DNA of 56,052 bases from Alphaproteobacteria bacterium. GTDB lineage: Bacteria; Pseudomonadota; Alphaproteobacteria; Parvibaculales; Parvibaculaceae. The stretch covers positions 1 to 56,052 of the forward strand of contig JAJFGY010000032.1 in NCBI GenBank assembly GCA_021775935.1. The letters run 5' to 3'. Below are positions 24,918-32,250 of this stretch, one piece after another; position 1 is the first letter of the stretch, and the number at the start of each line of letters is the position of its first letter. The translations under genes were made by a program, and so were the position numbers. The notes beneath the pieces are model-generated. The model saw only the letters and a program-made list of their open reading frames with translations, was not told the origin of the DNA and made no database searches.

Positions 24918-25661
24918 CTAGCTTTCGTCCCTGACGATGCGCCCGTCTTCCATGGTGATGATGCGGTCGGCCAATTCCAGCACCTTATTGTCGTGGGTCA
25001 CCATCAAAGTCGTCGTATTTCGCTCAGTTCCCAGCCGCTTAAGGAGACTCACCACCTGATGGCCACTCTCTTTATCGAGCGCGGCGGTTGGTTCGTCGGC
25101 AAAAACCATGTCTGGATTGCCCACAAGTGCGCGGGCGACGGCAACTCTTTGTTTCTGCCCGCCTGAAAGGTTGCCTGGCAAATAGTCGAGCCTGTCTCCC
25201 AGTCCCAATAAGCTGAGCAGATGGGAAGCGGGGGTTTGCCAATCCTTCCGGGCTTGGGGCCCATGTACCTCTAACCCCATGCGAACGTTCTGCATCGCTG
25301 TAAGGCTTTCGTGGAGATTGTGGGCTTGGAAGATGAAACCAAGGCGTCGCCGGCAGGCAACCAGCAGGTCTTCACTGGCGCCGTTCAGCTCGTCTCCCAA
25401 CAGTTTTGCACTGCCGTCCTGTACGTCTCGCAGACAGCCTGCCAGCGTGAGCAGTGTGGTTTTGCCAGAGCCTGACGCTCCCATAAGAATGACGAGCTTG
25501 CCCCTTTCAATGGTCAGGTCGACATCAAAGAGAGCCTGCTTGCGTGCCTCGCCTCTGCCGAACCAATGGTTCAACCCCTTAATGACGATGGGCGCGTTTT
25601 CTATATCGGCACCAGATGTAGGTGCGGCTTCGGGGGCTGTGTGTTTGAACCAAGATCTCAT
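24918..25661 (-). CDS. devA: ABC transporter ATP-binding protein, DevA type
   Basis: ATPase subunit of a MacB/DevBCA-type exporter. Walker A GASGSGKT, Q-loop region RLGFIFQAHNLHESLTAMQNVRMGL, signature LSGGQKQRVAVARALVGNPDMVFADEPTAALDKESGHQVV and switch His VTHDNKVLELADRIITM are all intact. The ATG at 25661 lies 7 bases after the permease stop, with GAGGG upstream; the ORF-track start at 25700 lies inside the permease. It is the last gene of the adaptor-permease-ATPase operon. Confidence 0.92.
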   Translation of the reverse strand: MRSWFKHTAPEAAPTSGADIENAPIVIKGLNHWFGRGEARKQALFDVDLTIERGKLVILMGASGSGKTTLLTLAGCLRDVQDGSAKLLGDELNGASEDLLVACRRRLGFIFQAHNLHESLTAMQNVRMGLEVHGPQARKDWQTPASHLLSLLGLGDRLDYLPGNLSGGQKQRVAVARALVGNPDMVFADEPTAALDKESGHQVVSLLKRLGTERNTTTLMVTHDNKVLELADRIITMEDGRIVRDES

Positions 25662-25668
25662 GTGGCCC

Positions 25669-26844
25669 TCAAAACAGGTCGGCAGGGTTAGCGCCCGCAA
25701 GGCGACGGGTTGCGATCGCCCCAGAGGCCAAACACATCAGACTTGTCCCAACAAGAACGCCAACAGGTCTGAGACCGCTCATGACGACCGGGAGGCCCGT
25801 GGCGCCAGACACGATTTCGTAGAGACCAAAGGCAATAAGGACGCCTGGTATAAAGCCAAAGACAGCCAGAATAATTGCTTCCTCAAAGACAATGCTGAGG
25901 AAGAAGCTCTGCCTGTACCCGACCGCTTTGAGGGTCGCATATTCGCCTAAGTGATCGGCAACATCTGTCGAGAGGACTTGATAGACGATGATGAGACCGA
26001 CAAGGACACCGATGATGACACCGAATCCGAAGATCACCCCAACAGGTCGCTCTGTTGTTTGATAGGCTTCATCTGCAGAGGCAGCCTCCTCAATGGTTCG
26101 GATGATCACATCTTTTTCGGGTATTGCCAGGCGTAAGCGGTTCACAATCGTTTGGGGGGTGATCCCGGGTGTGACTGTGACCAGGATGTGAGTTGGGGCC
26201 CCGGCTGAACGCCTTGGGTACATTTTGAGGAACGTCTGGTCAGAGACGATGAGATACCCATCGGCTTCAAAGCCGGCGCCGATGGAGAATGTCTGCACTG
26301 CCTTCAACGTACGACCGTTTGCTTCAAAACGGTGGGGCGTGCCGCCATCGATCGCGGTGGACAGGGCAGGGTCAATGTTGCGTGCTGATCTGTCGAGCAG
26401 TGCTGTGTCCAGCAAGCGCAATTGTGGACGGGCGCTCTCAATGTCCGGGTTGCTGAAAACCTGTGTGCTGGGATCGATCCCGAAAACCTGAAAATTGACG
26501 GTGGTTCCATTGTCGCGCTGCCAATCGAACTTGCTGAGATAGAAGGGGCTGGCGTCTGCAACCCCTGGGACGGTCAGCGCCTGATAAAGACGCTGACGGG
26601 GAACATTGCTGCCGTCAGACAAGGTGTTGGCATCTGAGGCAGAAATGAGAATGTCCGCCATCATGGGTCGGTAGGGGAGTTTGGTCGTTTCCACCAGGGC
26701 GCCTAAGAAGCCCAACTGCATGAAGATAAGAATATTCGCAAATGCGACGCCTGCGATGGCGGCTGCAAAACGGGTTTTATTGTGCTTCAGCTGCAACCAT
26801 CCGATGGGCAGTCTGCCAAGAAGGTAAGTAAGGAGGCCTGTCAT
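25669..26844 (-). CDS. devC: ABC transporter permease, DevC type
   Basis: FtsX/MacB-type permease with one N-terminal transmembrane helix (FAAAIAGVAFANILIFMQLGFLGAL), a large periplasmic domain (about residues 55-265, including FQVFGIDPSTQVFSNPDIE), and three C-terminal helices (VIIGVLVGLIIVYQVLSTDV, FEEAIILAVFGFIPGVLIAFGLYEIV, PVGVLVGTSLMCLASGAIATRRL). DLF at the very end and LKAVGYRQSFFLSIVFEEA are typical of DevC. 391 aa is normal. It overlaps the adaptor gene by 4 bases. Confidence 0.92.
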   Translation of the reverse strand: MTGLLTYLLGRLPIGWLQLKHNKTRFAAAIAGVAFANILIFMQLGFLGALVETTKLPYRPMMADILISASDANTLSDGSNVPRQRLYQALTVPGVADASPFYLSKFDWQRDNGTTVNFQVFGIDPSTQVFSNPDIESARPQLRLLDTALLDRSARNIDPALSTAIDGGTPHRFEANGRTLKAVQTFSIGAGFEADGYLIVSDQTFLKMYPRRSAGAPTHILVTVTPGITPQTIVNRLRLAIPEKDVIIRTIEEAASADEAYQTTERPVGVIFGFGVIIGVLVGLIIVYQVLSTDVADHLGEYATLKAVGYRQSFFLSIVFEEAIILAVFGFIPGVLIAFGLYEIVSGATGLPVVMSGLRPVGVLVGTSLMCLASGAIATRRLAGANPADLF

Positions 26845-28082
26845 GAACCGTCGTCCACCATAATCGTGGCAACGACCTGCAGGTTGGTGAAGCGCGCCGC
26901 GATGTCTGACGAGGCTTGATCCAGCATAACAGTGACTTCGACAATACGGGCATCGGTGTTGGCGGCTGGGTCATCATCAATCAAGGTTTGGCGTTCTACC
27001 TCCAGTCCAATTTGAGAGACCGTTCCTTGAAGAGGTGCGGGGAGTGCGTTCGCGGTGATTGCGACAGGGTCTCCCAATTTCACGTCCCCGATCTGGGTTT
27101 GATAGATTTCTACTTCGGCGGTCATGCGCTCAATATTGCCAATGTTCATGACGCCTTCTGCACCGGGTTTCTCTCCAGGGCGCACATGAATTTTCAACAC
27201 TGTGCCGGTGAGCGGTGCGCGCACATAGGCTTTTTCAAGGTCTCTTTGTGCTTGAGTGAGTGCTGCTTTCGCAGCGTCGAAGTTACGGGCAGCAACGACA
27301 ACATCCACTTGTGTATCGATGTCACCGGCATCATAGCGAGAAAGAGTGGCGCGCGCCTGCTCAACCATACGGGCTGCCTGATCGCTCGTCGCACGACGTT
27401 GGTCGAGGACCGCTTCTGATATGGTGCCCCGCTCGATGAGCGACCTGGCACGCTCATAATCTTTTCGGGCATTGCGAGCGGCCGCTTGTGCATTGCCGAG
27501 GCTTGCGCGGGCTTCTTCCAGACTTGCCTGGACAGAGGCGCGGGTCTGTTGAAGGCTTGCCTCGCGCAGCGCCACATTGGCTTCTGCAGCATCAAGTGCT
27601 GCTTTGTAAGGGGCTTCATTGTCCAGCACTGCAAGAGTGGTGCCCGCCGTTACGCTTTCGCCTTCTTCCACCACGAGTGCGGAAACGCGTGCATCACCGG
27701 ACCCAAAAGGTGGCGCGATGGTGGCAACGTCGCCATCAGGAATAAGTGCGCCGAGGCCAATGACCTTGTCTGGTCCTGGAACGATGGCGGGATCAATTTC
27801 TACGATGGCGGTGTGGTTGAGGGGGACGGCAATGGGGCTCGACGTACCGGCACCTGGCTCAAGGCCCAAAGTGCGCATCGCAAACTGTAGTCCCGGCGGC
27901 TGAAAATAAAGACCGGCAATGCCGCCAAAGCCGATGCAGAGAAGAAAGAGTGGGATGATGCGGGCATTTCGAAACCGGCTGGCGAAGGAGGGTTTCTCGC
28001 TCGCCTCTTTTGCTTTGGTGCGGTCGACGGCTTCCAATGGCAAATCTATTTCAGTCGTCGGGTCCTGGGGCGTCGGTGCCAT
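26841..28082 (-). CDS. devB: HlyD-family membrane fusion protein, DevB type
   Basis: Periplasmic adaptor linking the DevCA inner-membrane complex to an outer-membrane channel. An N-terminal transmembrane helix (IIPLFLLCIGFGGIAGLYFQPPG), split lipoyl/barrel segments (VEEGESVTAGTTLAVLDNEAPYKAALDAAEANVALREASLQQ ... AYVRAPLTGTVLKIHVRPGEKPG), a long coiled-coil hairpin (residues ~160-260) and a beta-barrel domain are visible in order. It is the first gene of the operon; upstream lies a palindromic operator shared with the divergent TetR gene. No TolC-like gene is in the window, so an outer-membrane partner must be encoded elsewhere. DevBCA of heterocystous cyanobacteria exports glycolipids; the cargo here is unknown. 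Confidence 0.92.
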   Translation of the reverse strand: MAPTPQDPTTEIDLPLEAVDRTKAKEASEKPSFASRFRNARIIPLFLLCIGFGGIAGLYFQPPGLQFAMRTLGLEPGAGTSSPIAVPLNHTAIVEIDPAIVPGPDKVIGLGALIPDGDVATIAPPFGSGDARVSALVVEEGESVTAGTTLAVLDNEAPYKAALDAAEANVALREASLQQTRASVQASLEEARASLGNAQAAARNARKDYERARSLIERGTISEAVLDQRRATSDQAARMVEQARATLSRYDAGDIDTQVDVVVAARNFDAAKAALTQAQRDLEKAYVRAPLTGTVLKIHVRPGEKPGAEGVMNIGNIERMTAEVEIYQTQIGDVKLGDPVAITANALPAPLQGTVSQIGLEVERQTLIDDDPAANTDARIVEVTVMLDQASSDIAARFTNLQVVATIMVDDGS

Positions 28083-28115
28083 TGTTCATATCCCTTGTTT
28101 TCTGGCCACCTTGAC

Positions 28116-28141
28116 TATTAATGACCAATGGGTCATTAATA
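28116..28141. promoter_or_regulatory. Perfect 11-bp palindrome, probable TetR operator of devBCA
   Basis: TATTAATGACC, four bases AATG, GGTCATTAATA: arms match exactly. It lies between the divergent exporter operon (start 28082) and the TetR gene (start 28176), 35-60 bases from each start, as expected for a shared repressor site. Confidence 0.78.
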
Positions 28142-28175
28142 TATACGCGAAAGATCCAAGAGAATCCAGACCCAA

Positions 28176-28817
28176 ATGACAAAATCAGAAAACAGCTCAT
28201 CTGTTGCGGGCCAGACGCAGAGACGCAGACGCAAAGAGGCGCGCCCTGCAGAAATCATTGAAGCGGGTCTCGTTGAGTTTGCCGAAAAAGGGTATGCGGG
28301 CGCGCGGCTTTCAGATGTGGCGGCGCGCGCAGGCATCGTTAAGGGAACGATCTATCGCTATTTTGAGAATAAGGAAGCGCTCTTCCAGGCAGCTGTGACA
28401 TCGCGGGTTATTTCTACCCTCGACAATGTCGAAGAGCTGGTTGAGGGCTATCCGGGCCCGACAGACGAATTGCTGAGGCAGGTGCTGGCGGTTATCTATG
28501 AGAAGATTGTTGCCTCAGACGCGCGGGTGTTGTTGCGGATTATCATTGCTGAGGGGGTACGGTTTCCCGAAATACCCGCCTATTACTACAAAGAGTCGAT
28601 TTCAAAAGGCGCAGCGATGATCGAAACGATTGTTCAGCGTGGGATTGCGCGGGGCGAATTTCGCGATGGCCCCATGGCAGCCATGCCGACCATCCTTATT
28701 GGGCCAGCGATATTTGCCGCTGTTTGGAAAATGACGTTTGATGAAATTGAGTTGCTCGATCTGGAAAGATTTTTGGATGCTCATGTCGACATGGCATTGA
28801 ACGGGCTGTTGGGGTAG
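28176..28817 (+). CDS. TetR/AcrR family regulator of the adjacent exporter
   Basis: 213 aa. N-terminal helix-turn-helix: AEIIEAGLVEFAEKGYAGARLSDVAARAGIVKGTIYRYFENKEALFQAAVTS. The C-terminal domain resembles the AcrR-type ligand-binding fold. The gene is divergent from devBCA with the palindrome at 28116-28141 between them, so it very likely represses the exporter and itself. The next gene (ATL) starts 12 bases after its stop and may be co-transcribed. Confidence 0.92.
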   Translation: MTKSENSSSVAGQTQRRRRKEARPAEIIEAGLVEFAEKGYAGARLSDVAARAGIVKGTIYRYFENKEALFQAAVTSRVISTLDNVEELVEGYPGPTDELLRQVLAVIYEKIVASDARVLLRIIIAEGVRFPEIPAYYYKESISKGAAMIETIVQRGIARGEFRDGPMAAMPTILIGPAIFAAVWKMTFDEIELLDLERFLDAHVDMALNGLLG

Positions 28818-28829
28818 CGTCACGTCAAT

Positions 28830-29156
28830 ATGGAAAATGACCCCCTCTATAAACTCGTCGCTGAAATTCCGCCAGGCCAAGTGGCGACGTATGGCCAGCT
28901 GGCGAAGATTGTTGGATGTGGCCCGCGGCAGGTTGGTCAGGCCCTTGGCGCTCTGGATGGGAAAGGCGCGAAAAAAGTGCCCTGGCATAGGGTCGTCAAC
29001 TCACAAGGAAAAATTAGCACGCGCTCGGAAGGTGGTGGCGAAACCTTGCAAGGAGACCTGCTTCGAAAAGAGGGCGTCATCTGGCGGGCAAGTGGGCGCA
29101 TTGATCTCAAAACCTATGGTTGGCGTGGACCGTTTGACCCTGATGGCTGGCGGTAA
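28830..29156 (+). CDS. atl: Alkyltransferase-like protein (MGMT family, no active Cys)
   Basis: A 108-aa protein with the DNA-binding domain of O6-methylguanine-DNA methyltransferase: IPPGQVATYGQLAKIVGCGPRQVGQALGAL, then VPWHRVVNSQGKIS. Family transferases carry PCHR; here Trp52 replaces the alkyl-acceptor Cys, the signature of alkyltransferase-like (ATL) proteins. Such proteins bind O6-alkylguanine without repairing it and hand the lesion to nucleotide excision repair. The short length and the C-terminal GxGRIDLKTYGWRG also fit ATLs. It follows the TetR gene by 12 bases. Confidence 0.9.
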   Translation: MENDPLYKLVAEIPPGQVATYGQLAKIVGCGPRQVGQALGALDGKGAKKVPWHRVVNSQGKISTRSEGGGETLQGDLLRKEGVIWRASGRIDLKTYGWRGPFDPDGWR

Positions 29157-29176
29157 AACGAATATCTCTTCGGCAT

Positions 29177-29203
29177 TGTCGGATCCGCAGGGTTGCAGAC
29201 GTC
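29177..29203 (+). promoter_or_regulatory. Candidate ECF42-type promoter before the TfoX-N gene
   Basis: TGTCGG (29177-29182), 17-base spacer, CGTC (29200-29203), ending 40 bases before the ATG at 29244. It is one of four identical-geometry sites in this window. The first spacer bases (AT) are shared with two of the other sites. Confidence 0.7.
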
Positions 29204-29243
29204 CTGGTTGGAAACGGATCTATTGATCAAAAAGGGGAGGTCT

Positions 29244-29570
29244 ATGCCGTATGATCCACATCTTGCTGACCTGATGCGCGACGCGCTGAAGCGTCGGAGT
29301 GGGATTACCGAGAAGAAGATGTTTGGCGGCTATTGCTGGATGTTGAACGGCAACATGCTCTGCGGTGTTGGTGTCGGTCGCTTCATGTTTCGCGTTGGCA
29401 AGGAGTTGCAGGCGCAGGCCTTGGAGCGCGATGGCGCCGAAATTGTCGACTTTAACGGGCGTCGTATGGGGGGCATGGTCTGGGTTGAAGCGGATGCCTG
29501 CATTGATAAAGGGCTTAAGGACTGGATCTCTTTTGCCGCGAAGTTTGCGGGCAGCCTGCCCCCAAAATAG
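29244..29570 (+). CDS. TfoX/Sxy N-terminal domain protein
   Basis: 108 aa, a stand-alone TfoX N-terminal domain: MPYDPHLADLMRDALKRRSGITEKKMFGGYCWMLNGNMLCGVGVGRFMFRVGKELQAQAL, then RRMGGMVWVEADACIDKGLKDWISFAAKFAGSLPPK. The start at 29244 has GGGGAGGTCT just upstream; the ORF-track start (29193) lies upstream of that ribosome site and overlaps the predicted promoter. Full-length Sxy/TfoX activates competence genes, but many alphaproteobacteria carry only this domain, with unknown role. It is preceded by an ECF42-type promoter, suggesting it belongs to the regulon of the sigma factor at 34676. Confidence 0.87.
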   Translation: MPYDPHLADLMRDALKRRSGITEKKMFGGYCWMLNGNMLCGVGVGRFMFRVGKELQAQALERDGAEIVDFNGRRMGGMVWVEADACIDKGLKDWISFAAKFAGSLPPK

Positions 29571-29577
29571 CCAGAGG

Positions 29578-29609
29578 CCGGATTAGCGTCGGGGACCGGA
29601 TCAGCGTCG
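29578..29609. repeat. 18-bp-spaced direct repeat upstream of the AraC gene
   Basis: CCGGATTAGCGTCG (29578-29591) and CCGGATCAGCGTCG (29596-29609) differ at one base and start 18 bases apart, 60 bases before the AraC-type gene. It could be a regulator-binding site or a small duplication. Confidence 0.4.
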
Positions 29610-29668
29610 CGAAAATGTGATCTGTGGTGCTGGTTGCATCCAGCGGTTGAAGCGCCGAGATTGCGTGC

Positions 29669-30595
29669 ATGGATATTCTCGATGACATTCTGGATACGCT
29701 CAATCTGAAGGGTGTGCTCTATTTCAGGGCAGATTTTTCCGATCAATGGGCCGTCACGGTGCCCGACCTTGAGCAAGCAGCGCGGTTTCACCTTGTGGTT
29801 CAGGGCACCACCCATGTGCAGTTTGCCGATGGTGACGCGGTGACTCTTGGGCCGGGCGATCTGGTCCTCATTCCGCGCGGTCGCTCACATATTTTGGCCG
29901 ACCAGGCTTGTAAGTCCGCTCCTGCGCTGGAAACAGTGCTCGCAGATGCAAATTACGACGGGCGCGGCGTGTTGGTTGTTGGTGATGGTGACAGAGACGC
30001 CTCGACACAATTGGTGTGTGGTCATTTGGTGTTTCGCCCGGGCGCGGATCATCCGCTGTTGAGGGCGCTGCCAGACTATCTCGTCACGACAGCATCCACG
30101 AGGGCACGTGAACCATGGCTTGATGAAATGCTGCGGGTTCTGGTGCGTCGCGCATTTTCAGGTGAAATTGGGTCGGCTGCGTCGGTGACGCGTCTTTCTG
30201 AGATTGTATTCATCGAGCTTCTGCGGGTCGGCGTGGAACAGAGCCCGCAATTGGCGTCTGTGCTCGAAGCTTTCAGAGATAAGCAAATTGGGAAAGCCCT
30301 GCAGGTCATTCATGCTGCGCCAGCGGAGACATGGACCGTCGATCGTCTCGCGTCTGAAGTCGGTATGTCGCGCAGTCGGTTTGCCGAGCGCTTCAGCCTA
30401 TTGATGGGGACGGGGCCCATGGCCTATCTCTCCGACTGGCGGCTGCAAAAAGCACTGTCATTGCTTGAGGAGTCTCAGTGTAGCGTCCAAGAGGTTGCGA
30501 GCCGGTCCGGCTATCAATCTTCGGCAGCGTTTAGCCGGGCTTTTTCCGGCAAGTTTGGTGTCGCGCCCAGCGCCTATCGACGTGCGCGCGCCTGA
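29669..30595 (+). CDS. AraC family regulator with cupin-type sensor
   Basis: 308 aa. The N-terminal cupin_6-like AraC-binding domain (LYFRADFSDQWAVTVP, FHLVVQGTTHVQFADGDAVTLGPGDLVLIPRGRSHIL) is followed by a C-terminal double helix-turn-helix: TWTVDRLASEVGMSRSRFAERFSLLMGTGPMAYLSDWRLQKALSLLEESQCSVQEVASRSGYQSSAAFSRAFSGKFGVAPSAYRRAR. The ribosome site is weak. It lies upstream of the YHS gene on the same strand. The 147-base gap before that gene has three phased TCCCAA repeats that are a plausible target. Confidence 0.92.
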   Translation: MDILDDILDTLNLKGVLYFRADFSDQWAVTVPDLEQAARFHLVVQGTTHVQFADGDAVTLGPGDLVLIPRGRSHILADQACKSAPALETVLADANYDGRGVLVVGDGDRDASTQLVCGHLVFRPGADHPLLRALPDYLVTTASTRAREPWLDEMLRVLVRRAFSGEIGSAASVTRLSEIVFIELLRVGVEQSPQLASVLEAFRDKQIGKALQVIHAAPAETWTVDRLASEVGMSRSRFAERFSLLMGTGPMAYLSDWRLQKALSLLEESQCSVQEVASRSGYQSSAAFSRAFSGKFGVAPSAYRRARA

Positions 30596-30630
30596 CTGTC
30601 ACGGCTGAAATTTTCAATATTTTGCATATC

Positions 30631-30669
30631 GTCCCAACTGATTTGCGGTAAGTCCCAAATAACTCCCAA
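30631..30669 (+). promoter_or_regulatory. Phased TCCCAA direct repeats before the YHS gene
   Basis: GTCCCAA at 30631, GTCCCAA at 30652 and CTCCCAA at 30663. The spacings are 21 and 11 bases, i.e. two helical turns and one, all on the same face. AraC-type activators characteristically bind direct repeats about 21 bases apart, and an AraC-family gene is immediately upstream. Confidence 0.45.
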
Positions 30670-30742
30670 TCGATTGATAATTCGTCCGGAGACGCGCACC
30701 TAGACCCTTGTTGATGTCAAACCCATCCAAGGAGATTTTGGG

Positions 30743-31225
30743 ATGTACAAATCAGTTACACTTGCTGCCATCGCCCTGGCAGCCGTCGCAACCACCACAC
30801 CTGCTCTTGCCGTTGATGAAAACAATGTTGCCGCTGGTCTCACCGCTGCTGGTGCTCCGCTCGGTCTTCACGGTGTTGATCCTGTCGCCTTCATCGAACT
30901 TGGCAACCGCCTGGAGGGAGCTGCGCCTTACACAGCCGTTCATGAGGGCGTTGCATATTACTTCTCATCGGAAGCGAACCTGAACACGTTCACGGCAAAC
31001 CCAGGAAAATACCTTCCTCAGAATGGCGGCTTTTGCACTTTCGGTGTGTCGGTCAACAAGAAATTTGATGGCGACCCGCAGTTTGCCGCCGTTGTGGCCG
31101 GCAAGCTCTATGTCTTTCTGAACGAAGAGATCTTCCAGGCGTTCAACAAAGACCGTGCTGGAACGATCAGCAAGGCGGCAAGCAACTGGACGAAGATCGA
31201 GCACACCGCTGCGACCGCGCTCTGA
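30743..31225 (+). CDS. Exported YHS domain protein
   Basis: 160 aa with a Sec signal peptide (LAAIALAAVATTTPALA-VD). The mature part has the YHS form GLHGVDPVAFIELGNRLEGAAPYTAVHEGVAYYFSSEANLNTFTANPGKYLPQNGGFCTFGVS. YHS domains are small metal-associated modules; here the Cys of the motif is in NGGFCTFGVSV. AAGGAGATTTTGGG precedes the ATG. Periplasmic; function not established. A perfect hairpin follows the stop at 31234-31258, then the VOC gene. Confidence 0.9.
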   Translation: MYKSVTLAAIALAAVATTTPALAVDENNVAAGLTAAGAPLGLHGVDPVAFIELGNRLEGAAPYTAVHEGVAYYFSSEANLNTFTANPGKYLPQNGGFCTFGVSVNKKFDGDPQFAAVVAGKLYVFLNEEIFQAFNKDRAGTISKAASNWTKIEHTAATAL

Positions 31226-31233
31226 TGCTTTTC

Positions 31234-31258
31234 GAGGAGAGGTATCGCACCTCTCCTC
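31234..31258 (+). terminator. Hairpin between the YHS and VOC genes
   Basis: GAGGAGAGGT, loop ATCGC, ACCTCTCCTC: a perfect 10-bp stem starting 9 bases after the YHS stop. There is no T-run (ATCCTTTCT follows), so it may be a weak terminator, an mRNA 3'-end stabiliser or a processing site rather than a strong intrinsic terminator. Confidence 0.5.
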
Positions 31259-31283
31259 ATCCTTTCTACTCAGGACAAATTCG

Positions 31284-31673
31284 ATGAACGTTATTGACCA
31301 CCTTAGCGTCGGCGTGCCCAGCATTGACGATGCCCGGAAATTTTACGATGCCGTCATGGCTTCTATTGACTGTGCGTGTCTCGCCGCCACCGATGGCTTT
31401 GCGGCCTATGGCAATGGGTCCGTACAATTTCTCATAATGCTGCCAAACGATGGACAAGCCGCCACCGTTGGGAACGGTGTGCATATCTGCTTTGTTGCAC
31501 CCTCGAAAGAGGCTGTCGATGTATTCCACGCCACTGCCGTGAAAGCAGGTGGCGAATGTGCAGGCGAGCCTGGTCCCCGGCCAGACTATCCGATGCCCAA
31601 TGTTTACACCGGCTTTGTTCGCGATCCCTATGGCAACAAGCTGGAAGTTGTCCATGGCGGCTTTGCTTCCTAA
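31284..31673 (+). CDS. VOC (glyoxalase/dioxygenase superfamily) protein
   Basis: 129 aa from the ATG at 31284 (the ORF-track start at 31155 lies in the YHS gene). Typical vicinal-oxygen-chelate fold: IDHLSVGVPSIDDARKFYDAVMASIDCACLAATDGFAAYGNGSVQFLIMLP, GVHICFVAPSKEAVDVFHATAVKAGGECAGEPGPRPDYPMPNVYTGFVRDPYGNKLEVV. His in IDHL and Glu in KLEVV are candidate metal ligands. AGGACAAATTCG precedes the start. Reaction unknown. A MAPEG gene follows by 27 bases. Confidence 0.9.
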   Translation: MNVIDHLSVGVPSIDDARKFYDAVMASIDCACLAATDGFAAYGNGSVQFLIMLPNDGQAATVGNGVHICFVAPSKEAVDVFHATAVKAGGECAGEPGPRPDYPMPNVYTGFVRDPYGNKLEVVHGGFAS

Positions 31674-31700
31674 ACTGACTTCCAAACGTGGAAAAAGATC

Positions 31701-32105
31701 ATGCAAGACGTATTCATCTATCTCGCCCTTAGCGGCGTTCTCACAGTGCTTTTGTGGACGCCCTACATTGTCGCACGGCTGTTTGTTTGGGGGTTGCCCA
31801 CCTTCCTAAACAACTATCCAGAAGGGTTTCCTGCCAATCAGCCTGAACCACCACTCTGGGCGCAGCGTGCTCAGCGCGCCCATCTCAACATGGTGGAAAC
31901 CATGCCCGCCTTCATTGCAGTGGTTGTTGCTGCAGCGGCGCTGGAAACCGGGTCTGCCGCTGTCGCGCAATGGGCAGCTGTGTTCTTCTATGCCCGCGTG
32001 CTGCATGCCGTGGTCTATATCGCGGGTGTGCCCTATCTGCGGACACCAGTCTATTTGGTATCCTGGGCAGCGATCTTGATGATCGGCGCTGAGATATTGC
32101 TCTAG
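31701..32105 (+). CDS. MAPEG family membrane protein
   Basis: 134 aa, four transmembrane helices, MAPEG family (membrane-associated eicosanoid/glutathione metabolism): FIYLALSGVLTVLLWTPYIVARLFVWG, then WAQRAQRAHLNMVETMPAFIAVVVAAAALETGSAAVAQWAAVFFYARVLHAVVYIAGVPYLRTPVYLVSWAAILMIGAEILL. The R-x-H-x-N-x-x-E motif and FYARxxH are the family hallmarks. It may use glutathione to detoxify lipid or electrophile substrates. It ends at a good intrinsic terminator (32123-32155). Confidence 0.9.
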   Translation: MQDVFIYLALSGVLTVLLWTPYIVARLFVWGLPTFLNNYPEGFPANQPEPPLWAQRAQRAHLNMVETMPAFIAVVVAAAALETGSAAVAQWAAVFFYARVLHAVVYIAGVPYLRTPVYLVSWAAILMIGAEILL

Positions 32106-32122
32106 GACCTCTGGAGCAAGAG

Positions 32123-32155
32123 AAGCCCGGTGGGATTTTCCTGCCGGGCTTTTTT
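32123..32155 (+). terminator. Intrinsic terminator after MAPEG
   Basis: AAGCCCGG, a 13-base loop, CCGGGCTT, then a T-run (TTTTTT). It has an 8-bp GC-rich stem and U-tract, 18 bases after the MAPEG stop, and separates the YHS/VOC/MAPEG unit from the DUF2461 promoter. Confidence 0.9.
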
Positions 32156-32184
32156 GGCATTTACCTATCCATTTATTGTGATGC

Positions 32185-32211
32185 TGTCGGATTTCAGGTG
32201 ACTTATCCGTC
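32185..32211 (+). promoter_or_regulatory. Candidate ECF42-type promoter before the DUF2461 gene
   Basis: TGTCGG (32185-32190), 17-base spacer starting ATTTC, CGTC (32208-32211), ending 39 bases before the ATG at 32251. It lies just after a terminator, so DUF2461 needs its own promoter here. The first 11 bases (TGTCGGATTTC) are identical to those of the site at 34240. Confidence 0.75.
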
Positions 32212-32250
32212 TTTAGGTCAATGATGGCAGCACAAGCATTGGAGGGTTAA

